Made by a program: the position numbers and the translations under genes. A stretch of DNA of 64,000 bases, taken from NCBI RefSeq assembly GCF_003987395.1, contig NZ_PIPT01000008.1, positions 1 to 64,000 on the forward strand, given 5' to 3'. Below, in pieces: positions 36,278 through 45,453 of this stretch. The notes under the pieces were generated by a model. It worked only from the letters and a program-made list of their open reading frames with translations, did not search any database and was not told the origin of the DNA. This DNA is from Pseudidiomarina aquimaris. Lineage in GTDB: Bacteria; Pseudomonadota; Gammaproteobacteria; Enterobacterales; Alteromonadaceae. Numbering within the stretch: the first letter of the stretch is position 1; every line of letters starts with the position of its first letter.

Positions 36278-37825
36278 ATGGAAAGTAAAAAACCGAATTA
36301 TTTCGTCCGCCATTGGCGCGGCGAGCTCCCGTTGTCCGTGTCGTTTTGGGGCAACGTTGTTTTCCTAAATCTGCTGATAACCATGATTTCGCGCATCACC
36401 ACATTCGGCGGATTCCTTGACGGAATTAGATGGCAAACCGCGCAAATTGTCGTTCTTAGCCTCATTCTTTTCGCAGTTATCATCGGCGTCTGGCAAATCG
36501 TCGGCACTTGGCGCAGCGCCACGAGCTATCGCGCCAAAGGTGGAAGCCCCGTCATCACTGGCATCGTCAAGTTACTCATGGCATTCGGCGTACTCTCACT
36601 TATCGGTAACCTCGGCATCGCCATCGAAGACTTCAACCTGCGCACCGAAAACGCAAAAAACCAAGATTTCGACGTTTACGTCAGCGAAAATGGCTACGAA
36701 CTCGTGATCACCGGCGAAATCGGCGTCACCATTTCAGATAGCGTCGTTGCACAGCTCGAGCAACATAAAGCCATTGACACCCTAGTACTCAACAGTCACG
36801 GCGGCGATCTCAACGAAACATTTCGTATCATTAATGCCCTCAAAAACTATCGCAACGACGAACATAAAATTACCACCTACGTCGACGAACATTGCGCCTC
36901 GGCATGCAGTATTTTGTTCATCAGCGGCGACACACGCATCCTCGCGAAAGGCGCCCAGCTTGGCTTTCACCAGTTGCAGTCCTACGCCACAGCCGATCCC
37001 GACACCTCCAATATCGAGCGCTTACAACGTAAAGTGAGGAACTACTTTCAGTTGCAGGGTGTCAGCCCCAGCTTTTTGCGCGATATGTATCAAGCCGCAC
37101 CGGATGACATGTGGTACCCGGAAGAAGAGCTATTGCTGACAAGTAATGTGGTCCATCACCTAGTCGAACGTGAAAGCATGGTCCCGACCTCTGCCCCAAC
37201 AGCACAACCAAGCGCGGCCCAAGGTGCCGAAACGGAAAGCCAGCTCGATGTTGTAGCGCTTATACGCAACATTTCGCCAGCCCAATACGAAGAACTTGAA
37301 CGTCAGCTTGAAAGCATCCCAAACGACGCCAACCACACACAAAACGCCGAATTAACAATAAGCAACTTTGTCAGCAACCTAAAACTGGAGTCCCTGCGAC
37401 GCGTTGATGACCAATTATTGCTGGAGGTCATCGAGAACGAAACCGCCCTCTACAACCAGTTAGCCGAACACGCTCCCGATTTATGTATGCAAACCTTGTA
37501 CCCAGGCGAGTATGGCTACCCCGACTACGAGCGCGTCATGCGCTATCAAGACGATGCGTTATTTGCCGAAGAAATTACACGTATTTTCGAGCAAGGCTTG
37601 CGGCAAGGGTTACCCACCATCGACTACGAGATGGCGTACGCAGATCTCGACCATGTCTTGGCAACAATCAACCAAGACATTACCGCCCTCGACGCATTCG
37701 AACCCTCCAACGAAGGTTACCGACTGCACTGTCAGTCCATCGCACATTTCTACGCGTACCTCGCCAAGGCCTTGCCAGACGCGCGCGCCGCGAATTTAGT
37801 ACGCTATTTAATCGAGCCGGAGTAA
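36278..37825 (+). CDS. Membrane protein with ClpP/crotonase-like domain (COG3904-like)
   Basis: 515 residues from MESKKPNYF. Earlier in-frame codons translate REP1 sequence. Three membrane helices (about 25-125) precede a ClpP-like fold with LVLNSHGGDLNE, the candidate serine nucleophile in DEHCASACSILF and histidine in LGFHQL. A Ser/Thr/Ala-rich linker (37187 region, TSAPTAQPSAAQ) leads to a helical C-terminal domain of about 170 residues that is clearly related to the lipoprotein at 53695-54429 (shared pattern DYE..Y.DLD near its middle and L.Y....P.AR.ANL.RY at the end). Proteolytic activity is not proven. Stop and REP1 element overlap. Confidence 0.72.
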   Translation: MESKKPNYFVRHWRGELPLSVSFWGNVVFLNLLITMISRITTFGGFLDGIRWQTAQIVVLSLILFAVIIGVWQIVGTWRSATSYRAKGGSPVITGIVKLLMAFGVLSLIGNLGIAIEDFNLRTENAKNQDFDVYVSENGYELVITGEIGVTISDSVVAQLEQHKAIDTLVLNSHGGDLNETFRIINALKNYRNDEHKITTYVDEHCASACSILFISGDTRILAKGAQLGFHQLQSYATADPDTSNIERLQRKVRNYFQLQGVSPSFLRDMYQAAPDDMWYPEEELLLTSNVVHHLVERESMVPTSAPTAQPSAAQGAETESQLDVVALIRNISPAQYEELERQLESIPNDANHTQNAELTISNFVSNLKLESLRRVDDQLLLEVIENETALYNQLAEHAPDLCMQTLYPGEYGYPDYERVMRYQDDALFAEEITRIFEQGLRQGLPTIDYEMAYADLDHVLATINQDITALDAFEPSNEGYRLHCQSIAHFYAYLAKALPDARAANLVRYLIEPE

Positions 37826-37897
37826 CCCCCAAAATTTCTCTAACATGAGGGAGGGCTGCCCTCTCTCATGCTAGCGGAAATGCGCGGACCTCTGCCC
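37817..37897 (-). repeat. REP1 element after the ClpP-like gene
   Basis: The core ATGAGGGAGGGCTGCCCTCT (from 37845) and the right arm ACCTCTGCCC (37888-37897) are clear. The left arm at the expected place (37817) is barely recognisable and holds the gene's stop codon. Confidence 0.82.
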
Positions 37898-37944
37898 GCG
37901 AAAAAAAAGTGGAGGTTTTGCGGCGCGATTGCGTAAAGTAAGGT

Positions 37945-38529
37945 ATGGGTGAGAAATTGATGGTGCGGAAGGCTCGGCGAGCGGCGAGTCATGGGTTAAT
38001 CGAGCGATTGCTGGCGGAGCATACTTTTGCGCTGCGCCGGTTCATTCGCGTACGTCTGCACACCGAGCAACAGCATGAGTGCGATGACGTGCTGCAAGAC
38101 GTTTATATGCGCCTCAGCCAAATCGAGGACCTTCCGGCAAAGCTAGCCGGGCGCCTCGACACCACCCGCAACTATCTTTTGCAAATTGCCAGCAACTTGA
38201 TCATCGACCGCGCCAGACGAGCGCAAGCACGCAAACAAGCGAGTCATATTTCAAGTAACGATGACGACGACGAGGTTCCGCTCTACTGCGAGGTCAACTC
38301 GCCTGAGCGCAGCCTCGCCAACAAACGTAAGCTGCAGCGCATCGATCATGCGTTGCAAAAGCTCAAACCCGCGCAACGGCAGGCTTTTATGCTGCATCGC
38401 ATCGAAGGGTTGAGCTACCGAGAAATTAGCGATCGGCTAGGCTTATCGGTGAGCACCATTGAGAAACACATTGCCGCGGCACTCACCAGTGCCCGCCATG
38501 CCATCGCTAAGGAAGAGCATGATGTCTAA
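37945..38529 (+). CDS. ECF sigma factor (FecI-like)
   Basis: Alternative sigma factor of 194 residues. Region 2 spans HTFALRRFIRVRL to ARRAQARKQ (about 30-100). Region 4 has LKPAQRQAFMLHRIEGLSYREISDRLGLSVSTIEKHI. It is followed by a FecR-type anti-sigma gene overlapping its end, then a TonB receptor with an STN signalling domain. This is the cell-surface-signalling layout, in which ligand binding outside activates the sigma factor. No Fur box was seen upstream. A start at 37960 (MVRKARR) is also possible. Confidence 0.92.
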   Translation: MGEKLMVRKARRAASHGLIERLLAEHTFALRRFIRVRLHTEQQHECDDVLQDVYMRLSQIEDLPAKLAGRLDTTRNYLLQIASNLIIDRARRAQARKQASHISSNDDDDEVPLYCEVNSPERSLANKRKLQRIDHALQKLKPAQRQAFMLHRIEGLSYREISDRLGLSVSTIEKHIAAALTSARHAIAKEEHDV

Positions 38530-39904
38530 AGCGAACGCGAACGCCAACGCACCACACGCCGCCACGGCGAGCTATTGGGTCACGCGCCTGTACTCGGGCG
38601 AGATGACGGCACAAGAAGAGCGCGAACTGCAACGTTGGCGCCTGGCAGACGCTGCGCACGAGCAGGCCTTCGAAGAGGCGCTAGCGGTGTGGGATTTGAG
38701 CGCCGAACTATATCGCAGCGGCAGCGAGAGCCACAACAGCGAGAGCCACAACAGCGAGTGCCACGACAGCGAGAACCATGACAGCGGAATCAACGGCGAA
38801 ATCAGCGGCGACATCGCCAACGAAGCAAACGCTACTCCGGCGCACCCCGCTCAGCAGCAACAACGGCAACAGCACGCAACAAAAGCCACAAAAGCACCAA
38901 AAGCAACAACCGCACCACAACTATGGAAAAAGCTCGCACTAGCCGCCAGTATCGCCTTCGTCAGCGTCTTACTGGCGGTGAACTTCGTGCCGACGCCAAC
39001 CAGCAAGCAGCCAGTAACACAAACCGTGCAAGTGCCAACCAGCAACGGCAATAAAACCAACGCAGAAACAGGCGCGCCAGCAAACACCGACAACGATACG
39101 TTTCGCATTACACACCAAGCCGCGCAAATGCCGCTTGCGCAAAGCCGCGTATTCAGCACCAAAGTTGGTGAAGTCAGCCACATTAGGCTCGACGATGGCT
39201 CCGAAGTGAGCCTCAATACCGACAGCACGATTCGAGTGACAATGCTGAAAGAAGAGCGCCAAATAGAGTTGCTCAGCGGCGAAGCGTTCTTCGATGTCGC
39301 CAAAGACGCCAATCGCCCGTTCACCGTGGCCACCCAAGAACAGCAAATCACAGTGCTTGGCACAGCCTTTAATGTGCGCCAGCGCGATGATGAGAATGTG
39401 CTAAAAGTCGCGGTAATAGAAGGTCGTGTCGCGGTTCAACGCCGCGCGCCAAGCGCCCGTCAAGGCACGGACACAGGCACAAGCTCAGGCCGAGACCCAG
39501 CGCAAAACTCAACCCCAACCCCAGACGCTGACGCCCAAGCTCAGCAAAATAGCCAGCAATCACAGCCAAACAGCTACACCGAGTACCTACTCGCCGGCGA
39601 CATCGGCGCCTTCAGCGATGACAACAAAATCATCCAAGCACAACAATTCGAGCAAGCACAAACCAGCCAAGCTTGGCGTCGCGGCGTGGTGCGTTTCGAC
39701 GATGATCCATTACAAGACGTAATAAAAGAGCTTAACCGCTATCGCACCCACAAAATCGCGCTACGCGGCCAACACACCAAAGATCTCAAAATCAGCGGTG
39801 TATTCCACCTCAAAAACGGTGATGCGATTCTTGACGCCATCGCTGCAACCCTGCCCGTGCAAGTGATTAAAGACCAAGAGCACATTTATATTGCAGCAAA
39901 ATGA
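38519..39904 (+). CDS. FecR-type anti-sigma regulator
   Basis: 461-residue inner-membrane protein. A cytoplasmic N-terminal domain (ASYWVTRLYSGEMTAQEERELQRW) binds the sigma factor. One membrane helix (about 140-160, LALAASIAFVSVLLAVNFV) follows, then a periplasmic FecR domain (SHIRLDDGSEVSLNTDS, AFNVRQRD). The start overlaps the sigma gene by 11 bp, with AAGGAAG upstream; ATG 38522 is an alternative. A 4 x 15-bp tandem repeat encodes SESHN-type pentapeptides in the linker. A second low-complexity tract lies around residues 310-345. Confidence 0.9.
   Translation: MMSKANANANAPHAATASYWVTRLYSGEMTAQEERELQRWRLADAAHEQAFEEALAVWDLSAELYRSGSESHNSESHNSECHDSENHDSGINGEISGDIANEANATPAHPAQQQQRQQHATKATKAPKATTAPQLWKKLALAASIAFVSVLLAVNFVPTPTSKQPVTQTVQVPTSNGNKTNAETGAPANTDNDTFRITHQAAQMPLAQSRVFSTKVGEVSHIRLDDGSEVSLNTDSTIRVTMLKEERQIELLSGEAFFDVAKDANRPFTVATQEQQITVLGTAFNVRQRDDENVLKVAVIEGRVAVQRRAPSARQGTDTGTSSGRDPAQNSTPTPDADAQAQQNSQQSQPNSYTEYLLAGDIGAFSDDNKIIQAQQFEQAQTSQAWRRGVVRFDDDPLQDVIKELNRYRTHKIALRGQHTKDLKISGVFHLKNGDAILDAIAATLPVQVIKDQEHIYIAAK
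38723..38782 (+). repeat. 15-bp tandem repeat in the FecR gene
   Basis: Four units of AGCGAGAGCCACAAC, the last two diverged, encoding SESHN-like pentapeptides in the cytoplasmic linker. The unit length is a multiple of three. Confidence 0.9.
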
Positions 39905-40019
39905 AAATTTCTTTGAGGTTTTCTGACCACGCTGCGTAGATACCTATGAAAGAACACCTTTGAAAGAACACCTTTGAAAACTAATAACTAAAATTCCAAA
40001 ACAATTACAGGAAACCAGG

Positions 40020-43000
40020 ATGAAACAGCCAAAACTCAGCTATGTCGCCTGTTGTACCCTACTCGCGCTCGGTACCAGCGTGGCCAGCCACCAAGCCAGT
40101 GCCCAAACAAGCAACGCCCAAAACAGCGCACAAGCCAACACACAAACCAGCGCCGCAACTACCAGCACGTACCAACTCAATCTCGAAGCGCAAGCAACCA
40201 GCGACGCCCTGCTCGCGCTCGCTGAACAAACCAATACCCAAATTATCTTCTCCCCTGAGGTCACGCGAGGCAAAAGCTCCCGCTCTGTTCAAGGCAGCCT
40301 CAGTGTCGAGCAAGCACTCAACAACGTGTTGCAAGGCACTGGGCTGACCTTCGAACAACAAGGCGCCGCCACCTACGTTATCAAAACGCAAACTAACACC
40401 TCGCGGGTGCAGCAAAATTTTCGTGAGCAACTTACCAACGCCGACGACGAAAATAGCGCAACCAATGTTGAACGTATTCAGGTCGTTGGCTCGAACATTC
40501 GTGGTGCACGCGCCGCAGGCAATTTGCCGGTCACCATTCTCAGCGCCGACGACATTGAAAATACCGGCGCCGCAACCGGTGACGAACTACTGAGAACCAT
40601 CCCGCAAGTCGGTGATATCAGCTTCAACAACGAGCGTACCATCGGCGGTGTGAACGACGCGCGCGGTGACGTCGCCTCGATTAACTTGCGTGGCATCGGC
40701 ACTGGCAACACCCTGACCTTGCTTAACGGCCGCCGCCTAGTGTTGCACCCCGGCACGCAAACCGAGAACTTTGTTCCGGTCACCACCGTTAACTCGAACA
40801 CCTTGCCAGTCGCTGGCTTACGCCGCCTCGAAGTATTGCGTGACGGTGCCGCCGCCATCTACGGTACCGATGCCGTCGCCGGCGTTATCAACTATGTGCT
40901 GAAAGACAACATTGACGGTACCCGCTTCCGCGTGAACTACGGCGCCTCGGAAGGCACCTCGTACAACCAGATCTCCGCTAGCGGCGCAACCGGCTTCAGC
41001 TTTAATGAAGACAAAACCAAAGTCACTCTGTCGATGGCTTACTACTCGCGCGACGAGATGCCAGCCAGCGACCGCGACTACTCAGCGAGCGAAGATCGCC
41101 GTTTCCATCCTGATATTCCAGAACAGTTTCAGGGCGATACCCAACTCGACAACCGTTCACTCTCGAGCCCCTGGGCGATTTTTGACACCGACAGCTTTGG
41201 CCGTATTCACCTAGCACCTGACAGCATGGGCGACTGTGAAGTCTACGATTTCGGCGGTGGCGTTTGCGCCAACGAGGGCTCACTGCCACGCAGCATGCGC
41301 TATGACGCCGCACCGGCTGATCAAAGCATGACCTCGGCAGTTGACCGCATCAACTTGTTCTCCCATTTCACCCACAGCTTCAGCGATGACTTAGAGCTGT
41401 TCGGTGAAGCTTTGTACTACGAGGCAACCGCCAAACGCCGTCGCGAACAAAACGCCAACCTTACCGCCCAACGCTTCACAATTAGTGCCGACGCCGCATT
41501 TAACCCGTTTGGTGAAGACATCGGCTTACGTAACATCCGCCCAATGGATGTTGGTGGCCGTCGCATCGAAGTGAAAGACACCAGCTACCGCTTGCTCGCT
41601 GGCCTACGCGGCTACATTGACCTGTGGGACTGGGAAAGTGCGGTGCTCTACTCGCGCGCCGACACTGAAGATATGGCTTACAACCGTATTAACGTGGCCG
41701 CACTGCAAGCAGCCATCAACGAAACCGACCCGAGCCGCGCCTATAACCCGTTCATCGGCGGCAACTTCGACCACGTCAACTATGGCGCTGGGGCGCGTAA
41801 CCCTGAAGCCGTGCTCGACGGCATCCGCACCAACATTAGCCGCGACAGCAAAAGCGAGCTCGCGTTGTGGGACTTCAAGATCTCCAACCCAGCCATTACC
41901 ACCTGGTATGCAGGCGATATCGGCGTTGCCGCGGGGGTTGAATACCGCTACGAAGGCTACGCCGATGACCGCGACCCGTTACTCGACGGCTCAAACCCAT
42001 TCTACGACCAAGTGACTGGAGAGTTACTCTCTGACTCGTCAGTGCTAGGCAGCAGCTCAAGCCCTGACTCTGGCGGCAGTCGCAACGTGTTCTCAGCCTA
42101 TGCTGAATTCTTGGTACCGCTGCACGACACCGTTGATATGCAAGTGGCTGTGCGTCACGAACGCTTTAACGACGTCGGCAATGTCACTAAGCCGAAGCTA
42201 GCGCTGAGCTGGGTGCCAGCTGACTGGGTACAACTACGTGCCGCTTATACTGAAGGCTTCCGTGCACCGAACCTACCGCAAGTTGTTGAACAAGGTATCA
42301 GCCGCTCAAACACCCGTACCGACCCGGTTATCGACCAGCGCTACGGCATTGAAGAGCGCCGCGGCGGTAACACCAACCTCGAGCCAGAGAACTCGGAAAC
42401 ACTGAGTTACGGTATCGCCTTGGCACCAATTGATGGCTTGCTTATCACCGTGGACTGGTGGGACATCGAGCAAGACGGCGTAGTTGGTATCCTCAACAGC
42501 CAAACGCATCTGCTCTATGATTCATTGCTGCGCTCGGAAGGCTCACGCAATGAGGCAGTGGTGCGCGACGACGACCTTGAAGTTATCTACGTTGCCAACC
42601 AATACAACAACCTCGATGTGCGCACCATCAAAGGTATCGACACCAGCATCAACTATCGCTACGACACCGAGAGCCTGGGCCGCTTTGAGTTCACCATCAA
42701 TGCAGCGCACCTGAAAGAGTTTGTGCAAAAGCCTGATCCCATCAGTGCCATCGTGCTCGAAGCGCAAGCGGCGGGCAACCCTGCAGTACCCATTGACTTG
42801 CCGGTGTACGGCGCCGGTGACCTGTTACGTCAAAGCGGCAACCCTGAATGGCGCGGCTTTGCCGGCATCGACTGGCGTTTCGACAACTGGGGCGCAGGCG
42901 TACGTTATAACTACGTCAGCGACTTTATCGAAACCAGCGTTGCCACGTCTTCAGGCGAAAACATGATCATCCCGAACTGGAGCACCGTCGACATCTATGC

Positions 43001-43169
43001 CGACTACCGCTTCCGCGAAGGCGCGTTAGACGGCACCCGCTTACGCTTCGGTGTCCGTAACATAGCCGACAAAGAGCCACCAATTGCTGATGAAAGCTTC
43101 GGTTACTTCTCTAGCGTGCACTCGAACCGCGGTCGTTACATCTATGGGACTTGGTCATGGGCGTTTTAA
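40020..43169 (+). CDS. TonB-dependent receptor with STN signalling domain
   Basis: 1049-residue outer-membrane transducer. A signal peptide (to about residue 28) is followed by a linker, an STN domain (YQLNLEAQATSDALLALAEQ to AATYVIKT, about 52-125), a TonB box region (VERIQVVGSNIRG), a plug (LEVLRDGAAAIYGTDAVAGVINY) and a barrel ending in WSWAF. The STN domain contacts FecR in this family, so ligand binding can trigger the ECF sigma factor. The M14 peptidase start overlaps its stop. A peptide-type ligand is possible. Confidence 0.93.
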   Translation: MKQPKLSYVACCTLLALGTSVASHQASAQTSNAQNSAQANTQTSAATTSTYQLNLEAQATSDALLALAEQTNTQIIFSPEVTRGKSSRSVQGSLSVEQALNNVLQGTGLTFEQQGAATYVIKTQTNTSRVQQNFREQLTNADDENSATNVERIQVVGSNIRGARAAGNLPVTILSADDIENTGAATGDELLRTIPQVGDISFNNERTIGGVNDARGDVASINLRGIGTGNTLTLLNGRRLVLHPGTQTENFVPVTTVNSNTLPVAGLRRLEVLRDGAAAIYGTDAVAGVINYVLKDNIDGTRFRVNYGASEGTSYNQISASGATGFSFNEDKTKVTLSMAYYSRDEMPASDRDYSASEDRRFHPDIPEQFQGDTQLDNRSLSSPWAIFDTDSFGRIHLAPDSMGDCEVYDFGGGVCANEGSLPRSMRYDAAPADQSMTSAVDRINLFSHFTHSFSDDLELFGEALYYEATAKRRREQNANLTAQRFTISADAAFNPFGEDIGLRNIRPMDVGGRRIEVKDTSYRLLAGLRGYIDLWDWESAVLYSRADTEDMAYNRINVAALQAAINETDPSRAYNPFIGGNFDHVNYGAGARNPEAVLDGIRTNISRDSKSELALWDFKISNPAITTWYAGDIGVAAGVEYRYEGYADDRDPLLDGSNPFYDQVTGELLSDSSVLGSSSSPDSGGSRNVFSAYAEFLVPLHDTVDMQVAVRHERFNDVGNVTKPKLALSWVPADWVQLRAAYTEGFRAPNLPQVVEQGISRSNTRTDPVIDQRYGIEERRGGNTNLEPENSETLSYGIALAPIDGLLITVDWWDIEQDGVVGILNSQTHLLYDSLLRSEGSRNEAVVRDDDLEVIYVANQYNNLDVRTIKGIDTSINYRYDTESLGRFEFTINAAHLKEFVQKPDPISAIVLEAQAAGNPAVPIDLPVYGAGDLLRQSGNPEWRGFAGIDWRFDNWGAGVRYNYVSDFIETSVATSSGENMIIPNWSTVDIYADYRFREGALDGTRLRFGVRNIADKEPPIADESFGYFSSVHSNRGRYIYGTWSWAF

Positions 43170-44353
43170 GCCATTTAACTCGCTCGGGCAGCTCTCTGCT
43201 ACTTAGCGTTGCCGCTCTGACTTCGGTCGGGGCGGTGGCTGCCGCGCAATGTGAGTTTGCGCAGCTAACCATCGCCACCGACTTCGACACCGCGCGTGTC
43301 GATGGTTGCGAACAAACAGGTGAGCACGCCTACCGCTTGCACCTCAAGCCAGAAGACCTGCCGATTAATCCGAGCCCTTGGTATGCCTTTCGTCTAGAAC
43401 CAAACGGCCTAACGGCGCCACAGGAAGTCAAGCTCACGCTGGTCAGCCACAACGGTCCCGCGCGCTATGCGCCGAAAGTGAGCACTGACAAATTTCAGTG
43501 GCAGCCGATCCCGTACAGTGAAAACGACAACCGCATGCAGTTCAAGGTAACCTTGCAGCCGTCGCAGCCCGTGTACGTTGCCGGCCAAGAGATCATCGAC
43601 GCAACGATGTACGCCAACTGGCTGGAGAGCTTGCCACAAGGGCCACAGCAACAGCTATTTACCCTCGGCGAAAGCGCCCAAGGTCGTCCACTGCCGGCGT
43701 ATCAACATATTGCCGGCGAAGGCAAGCCGTGGTTTGTCATCATCGGTCGTCAGCATCCCCCCGAAGTAACCGGTGCGCTGGCATTGATGCATTTCAGCAA
43801 TGAATTGATGTTTTCGGACGCGGCCGTACTCGAACGCTTACGGAAAGAGTTTAATATTCTGCTGGTGCCGCTGATGAACCCCGATGGTGTTGCCCTCGGC
43901 AACTGGCGGCATACCACCGGCGGCGTCGACTTGAACCGTGATTGGTTTAAACGCGCCGAGCCCGAGTCTCAGCAACTCCACGCGTTCTTGCAAAAACGTG
44001 AAAAAGCCGGTGAAGAAGTATTTTTCGCGCTGGATTTTCATTCCACTCATTACAACATCTACTACACCATGCCGGCCGACTATAAGCGCCCAGATGGCTC
44101 CCCTTTGCAGCATCCGCATTTGGTGACCGACTGGCTTGCCGACCTCGCTGCACGCATCGACTGGGAAGTGAAAGACAAGCCGGGCTCGAACCCTGACCGC
44201 GGTGTGTTCAAACAGTACGTGGCCGACACCTTTGCCGTGCATTCAGTCACTTACGAAGTCGGTGATAACACGAATAGGCAGGAAATTAAAACAACCGCTG
44301 AAGCAGCTGTAGTTACACTTGCTGAAACGTTATTAGAACACTTACCTAAATAA
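43157..44353 (+). CDS. Secreted M14-family zinc carboxypeptidase-like peptidase
   Basis: 398-residue predicted exported metallopeptidase. The signal peptide ends near residue 30 (SVGAVAAAQ). An N-terminal beta-rich domain precedes the M14 domain with zinc ligands in GRQHPPEVTGA (His-x-x-Glu) and DFHSTHYN, substrate-binding residues in NWRHTTGGVDLNRDW, and the catalytic Glu in TYEVGDNTNR. The start overlaps the receptor stop by 13 bp, indicating coupling with the signalling receptor. It may trim peptides before or after uptake; this is inference. Confidence 0.88.
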   Translation: MGVLSHLTRSGSSLLLSVAALTSVGAVAAAQCEFAQLTIATDFDTARVDGCEQTGEHAYRLHLKPEDLPINPSPWYAFRLEPNGLTAPQEVKLTLVSHNGPARYAPKVSTDKFQWQPIPYSENDNRMQFKVTLQPSQPVYVAGQEIIDATMYANWLESLPQGPQQQLFTLGESAQGRPLPAYQHIAGEGKPWFVIIGRQHPPEVTGALALMHFSNELMFSDAAVLERLRKEFNILLVPLMNPDGVALGNWRHTTGGVDLNRDWFKRAEPESQQLHAFLQKREKAGEEVFFALDFHSTHYNIYYTMPADYKRPDGSPLQHPHLVTDWLADLAARIDWEVKDKPGSNPDRGVFKQYVADTFAVHSVTYEVGDNTNRQEIKTTAEAAVVTLAETLLEHLPK

Positions 44354-44382
44354 AGCTCTGCCCCACGAAGGGGCAGAGCTTT
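44352..44382. terminator. Intrinsic terminator, bidirectional
   Basis: AAAGCTCTGCCCC, loop ACGAA, GGGGCAGAGCTTT, then TTTCTTTT on the plus strand. On the minus strand the hairpin is followed by TATTTA. It separates the peptidase from the convergent cyclase gene. Confidence 0.85.
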
Positions 44383-44386
44383 TCTT

Positions 44387-45421
44387 TTACTTGATTACGA
44401 TTGGATTAATCGGTGAACCCGAACCGCGCTCCATTTTCAACGGTGCAGCGGTAAACATGAAGGTGTATTGACCATCTTCAGCGCTATCAGCCGCTAGGTC
44501 ATCAAGCCAATACAGTTCGCTCAACACCACACCTAGGTCACGAATTAATGCGCCATGCAATGGAATCACGTAGTCAACGCCATCAATGTTCTGCGGTACT
44601 AATTCTACCGCCAAGTTATCAGCTGCAATCACTGGGATTTCCATATCGTCGATCCAATTCACGAGTTCTTTGCTGTAACACAAGCCTGGTTCAGTTGTTG
44701 CGGTCCACTCAGCATCAGGTGTATCGGTATAGAAACGGCCGACAGAGCCAGTACGGATAAGCAAAATATCACGTTTTTCAATAGTAACGCCTTGCGCTTT
44801 TGCAGTCGCTTTTAGGTCGTCCAAGGTTACACAACTACTCGGTGCTAAACGACCTGATTCGCCACCGTTTTGCAGACCTACATCCAATAAAACACCGCGG
44901 CCGACAATACCGTGGCTTGCCAATGCACCAATATCGACATGGTCATGGCCATGCACAGTGCTATCGGCACTGACACCACCATAAACCTCATCGCCATACC
45001 AAGCATGGCCCAAAGCGTCCATGTGCGTGGTACCTTGCAAATACATGAATACCGCGTCATCAGAGTATTTAACGCCGCCCGCAAGCTCATCCAGCTTACC
45101 CGTTGAGTACATGCTTTCGTCTTGTGTCATGTAATGCATTGCTGGCACGCGCCCAGGGAAAACAGGGCCAACACCGTGAATCATTGGCAACTGTAAGGTG
45201 AATTTTTCGCCCTGCTTCACCGCTTGTACGCCACGCAAAGCTTGCGCATCGTCTAAGTAGTTCAATGCACCAATTTGGTCGTCATCGCCCCACTTACCCC
45301 AGTTCTTTGGCATGTCGGCTTGCAGCTTCTCAATCGCTGTTTGCTCGGCAACAGCACTTGCCGAAAGGCCTAAAAGCGCAGTAGCAATGGTGAGTGATAA
45401 AAGACTCTTTGTTGTTTTCAT
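44387..45421 (-). CDS. Secreted cyclase-family (kynurenine-formamidase-like) hydrolase
   Basis: 344-residue protein of the cyclase family, whose members are metal-dependent amide or cyclic-compound hydrolases such as kynurenine formamidase and isatin hydrolase. The signature HxGTHxD appears as QGTTHMDALGH, and IPLHGALIRDLGV lies near the C-terminus. It has a signal peptide (MKTTKSLLSLTIATALL to SAVA), so it acts in the periplasm. The ATG at 45421 has AAGGA upstream. It is the last gene of the sigma-54 operon. It may open a ring or hydrolyse an amide before uptake. Confidence 0.85.
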   Translation of the reverse strand: MKTTKSLLSLTIATALLGLSASAVAEQTAIEKLQADMPKNWGKWGDDDQIGALNYLDDAQALRGVQAVKQGEKFTLQLPMIHGVGPVFPGRVPAMHYMTQDESMYSTGKLDELAGGVKYSDDAVFMYLQGTTHMDALGHAWYGDEVYGGVSADSTVHGHDHVDIGALASHGIVGRGVLLDVGLQNGGESGRLAPSSCVTLDDLKATAKAQGVTIEKRDILLIRTGSVGRFYTDTPDAEWTATTEPGLCYSKELVNWIDDMEIPVIAADNLAVELVPQNIDGVDYVIPLHGALIRDLGVVLSELYWLDDLAADSAEDGQYTFMFTAAPLKMERGSGSPINPIVIK

Positions 45422-45453
45422 GGATTGCATCCTTTTTCTTATTGGAATTGTGG

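Noticed and set aside
11429-37897. Possible CRISPR array because of many repeats
   Set aside because: Repeats are kilobases apart and located at gene ends, with no regular spacers and no cas genes.
37900-37944. Fur box before the ECF sigma gene
   Set aside because: Searched because FecI-type genes are often Fur-regulated; no convincing match was found.
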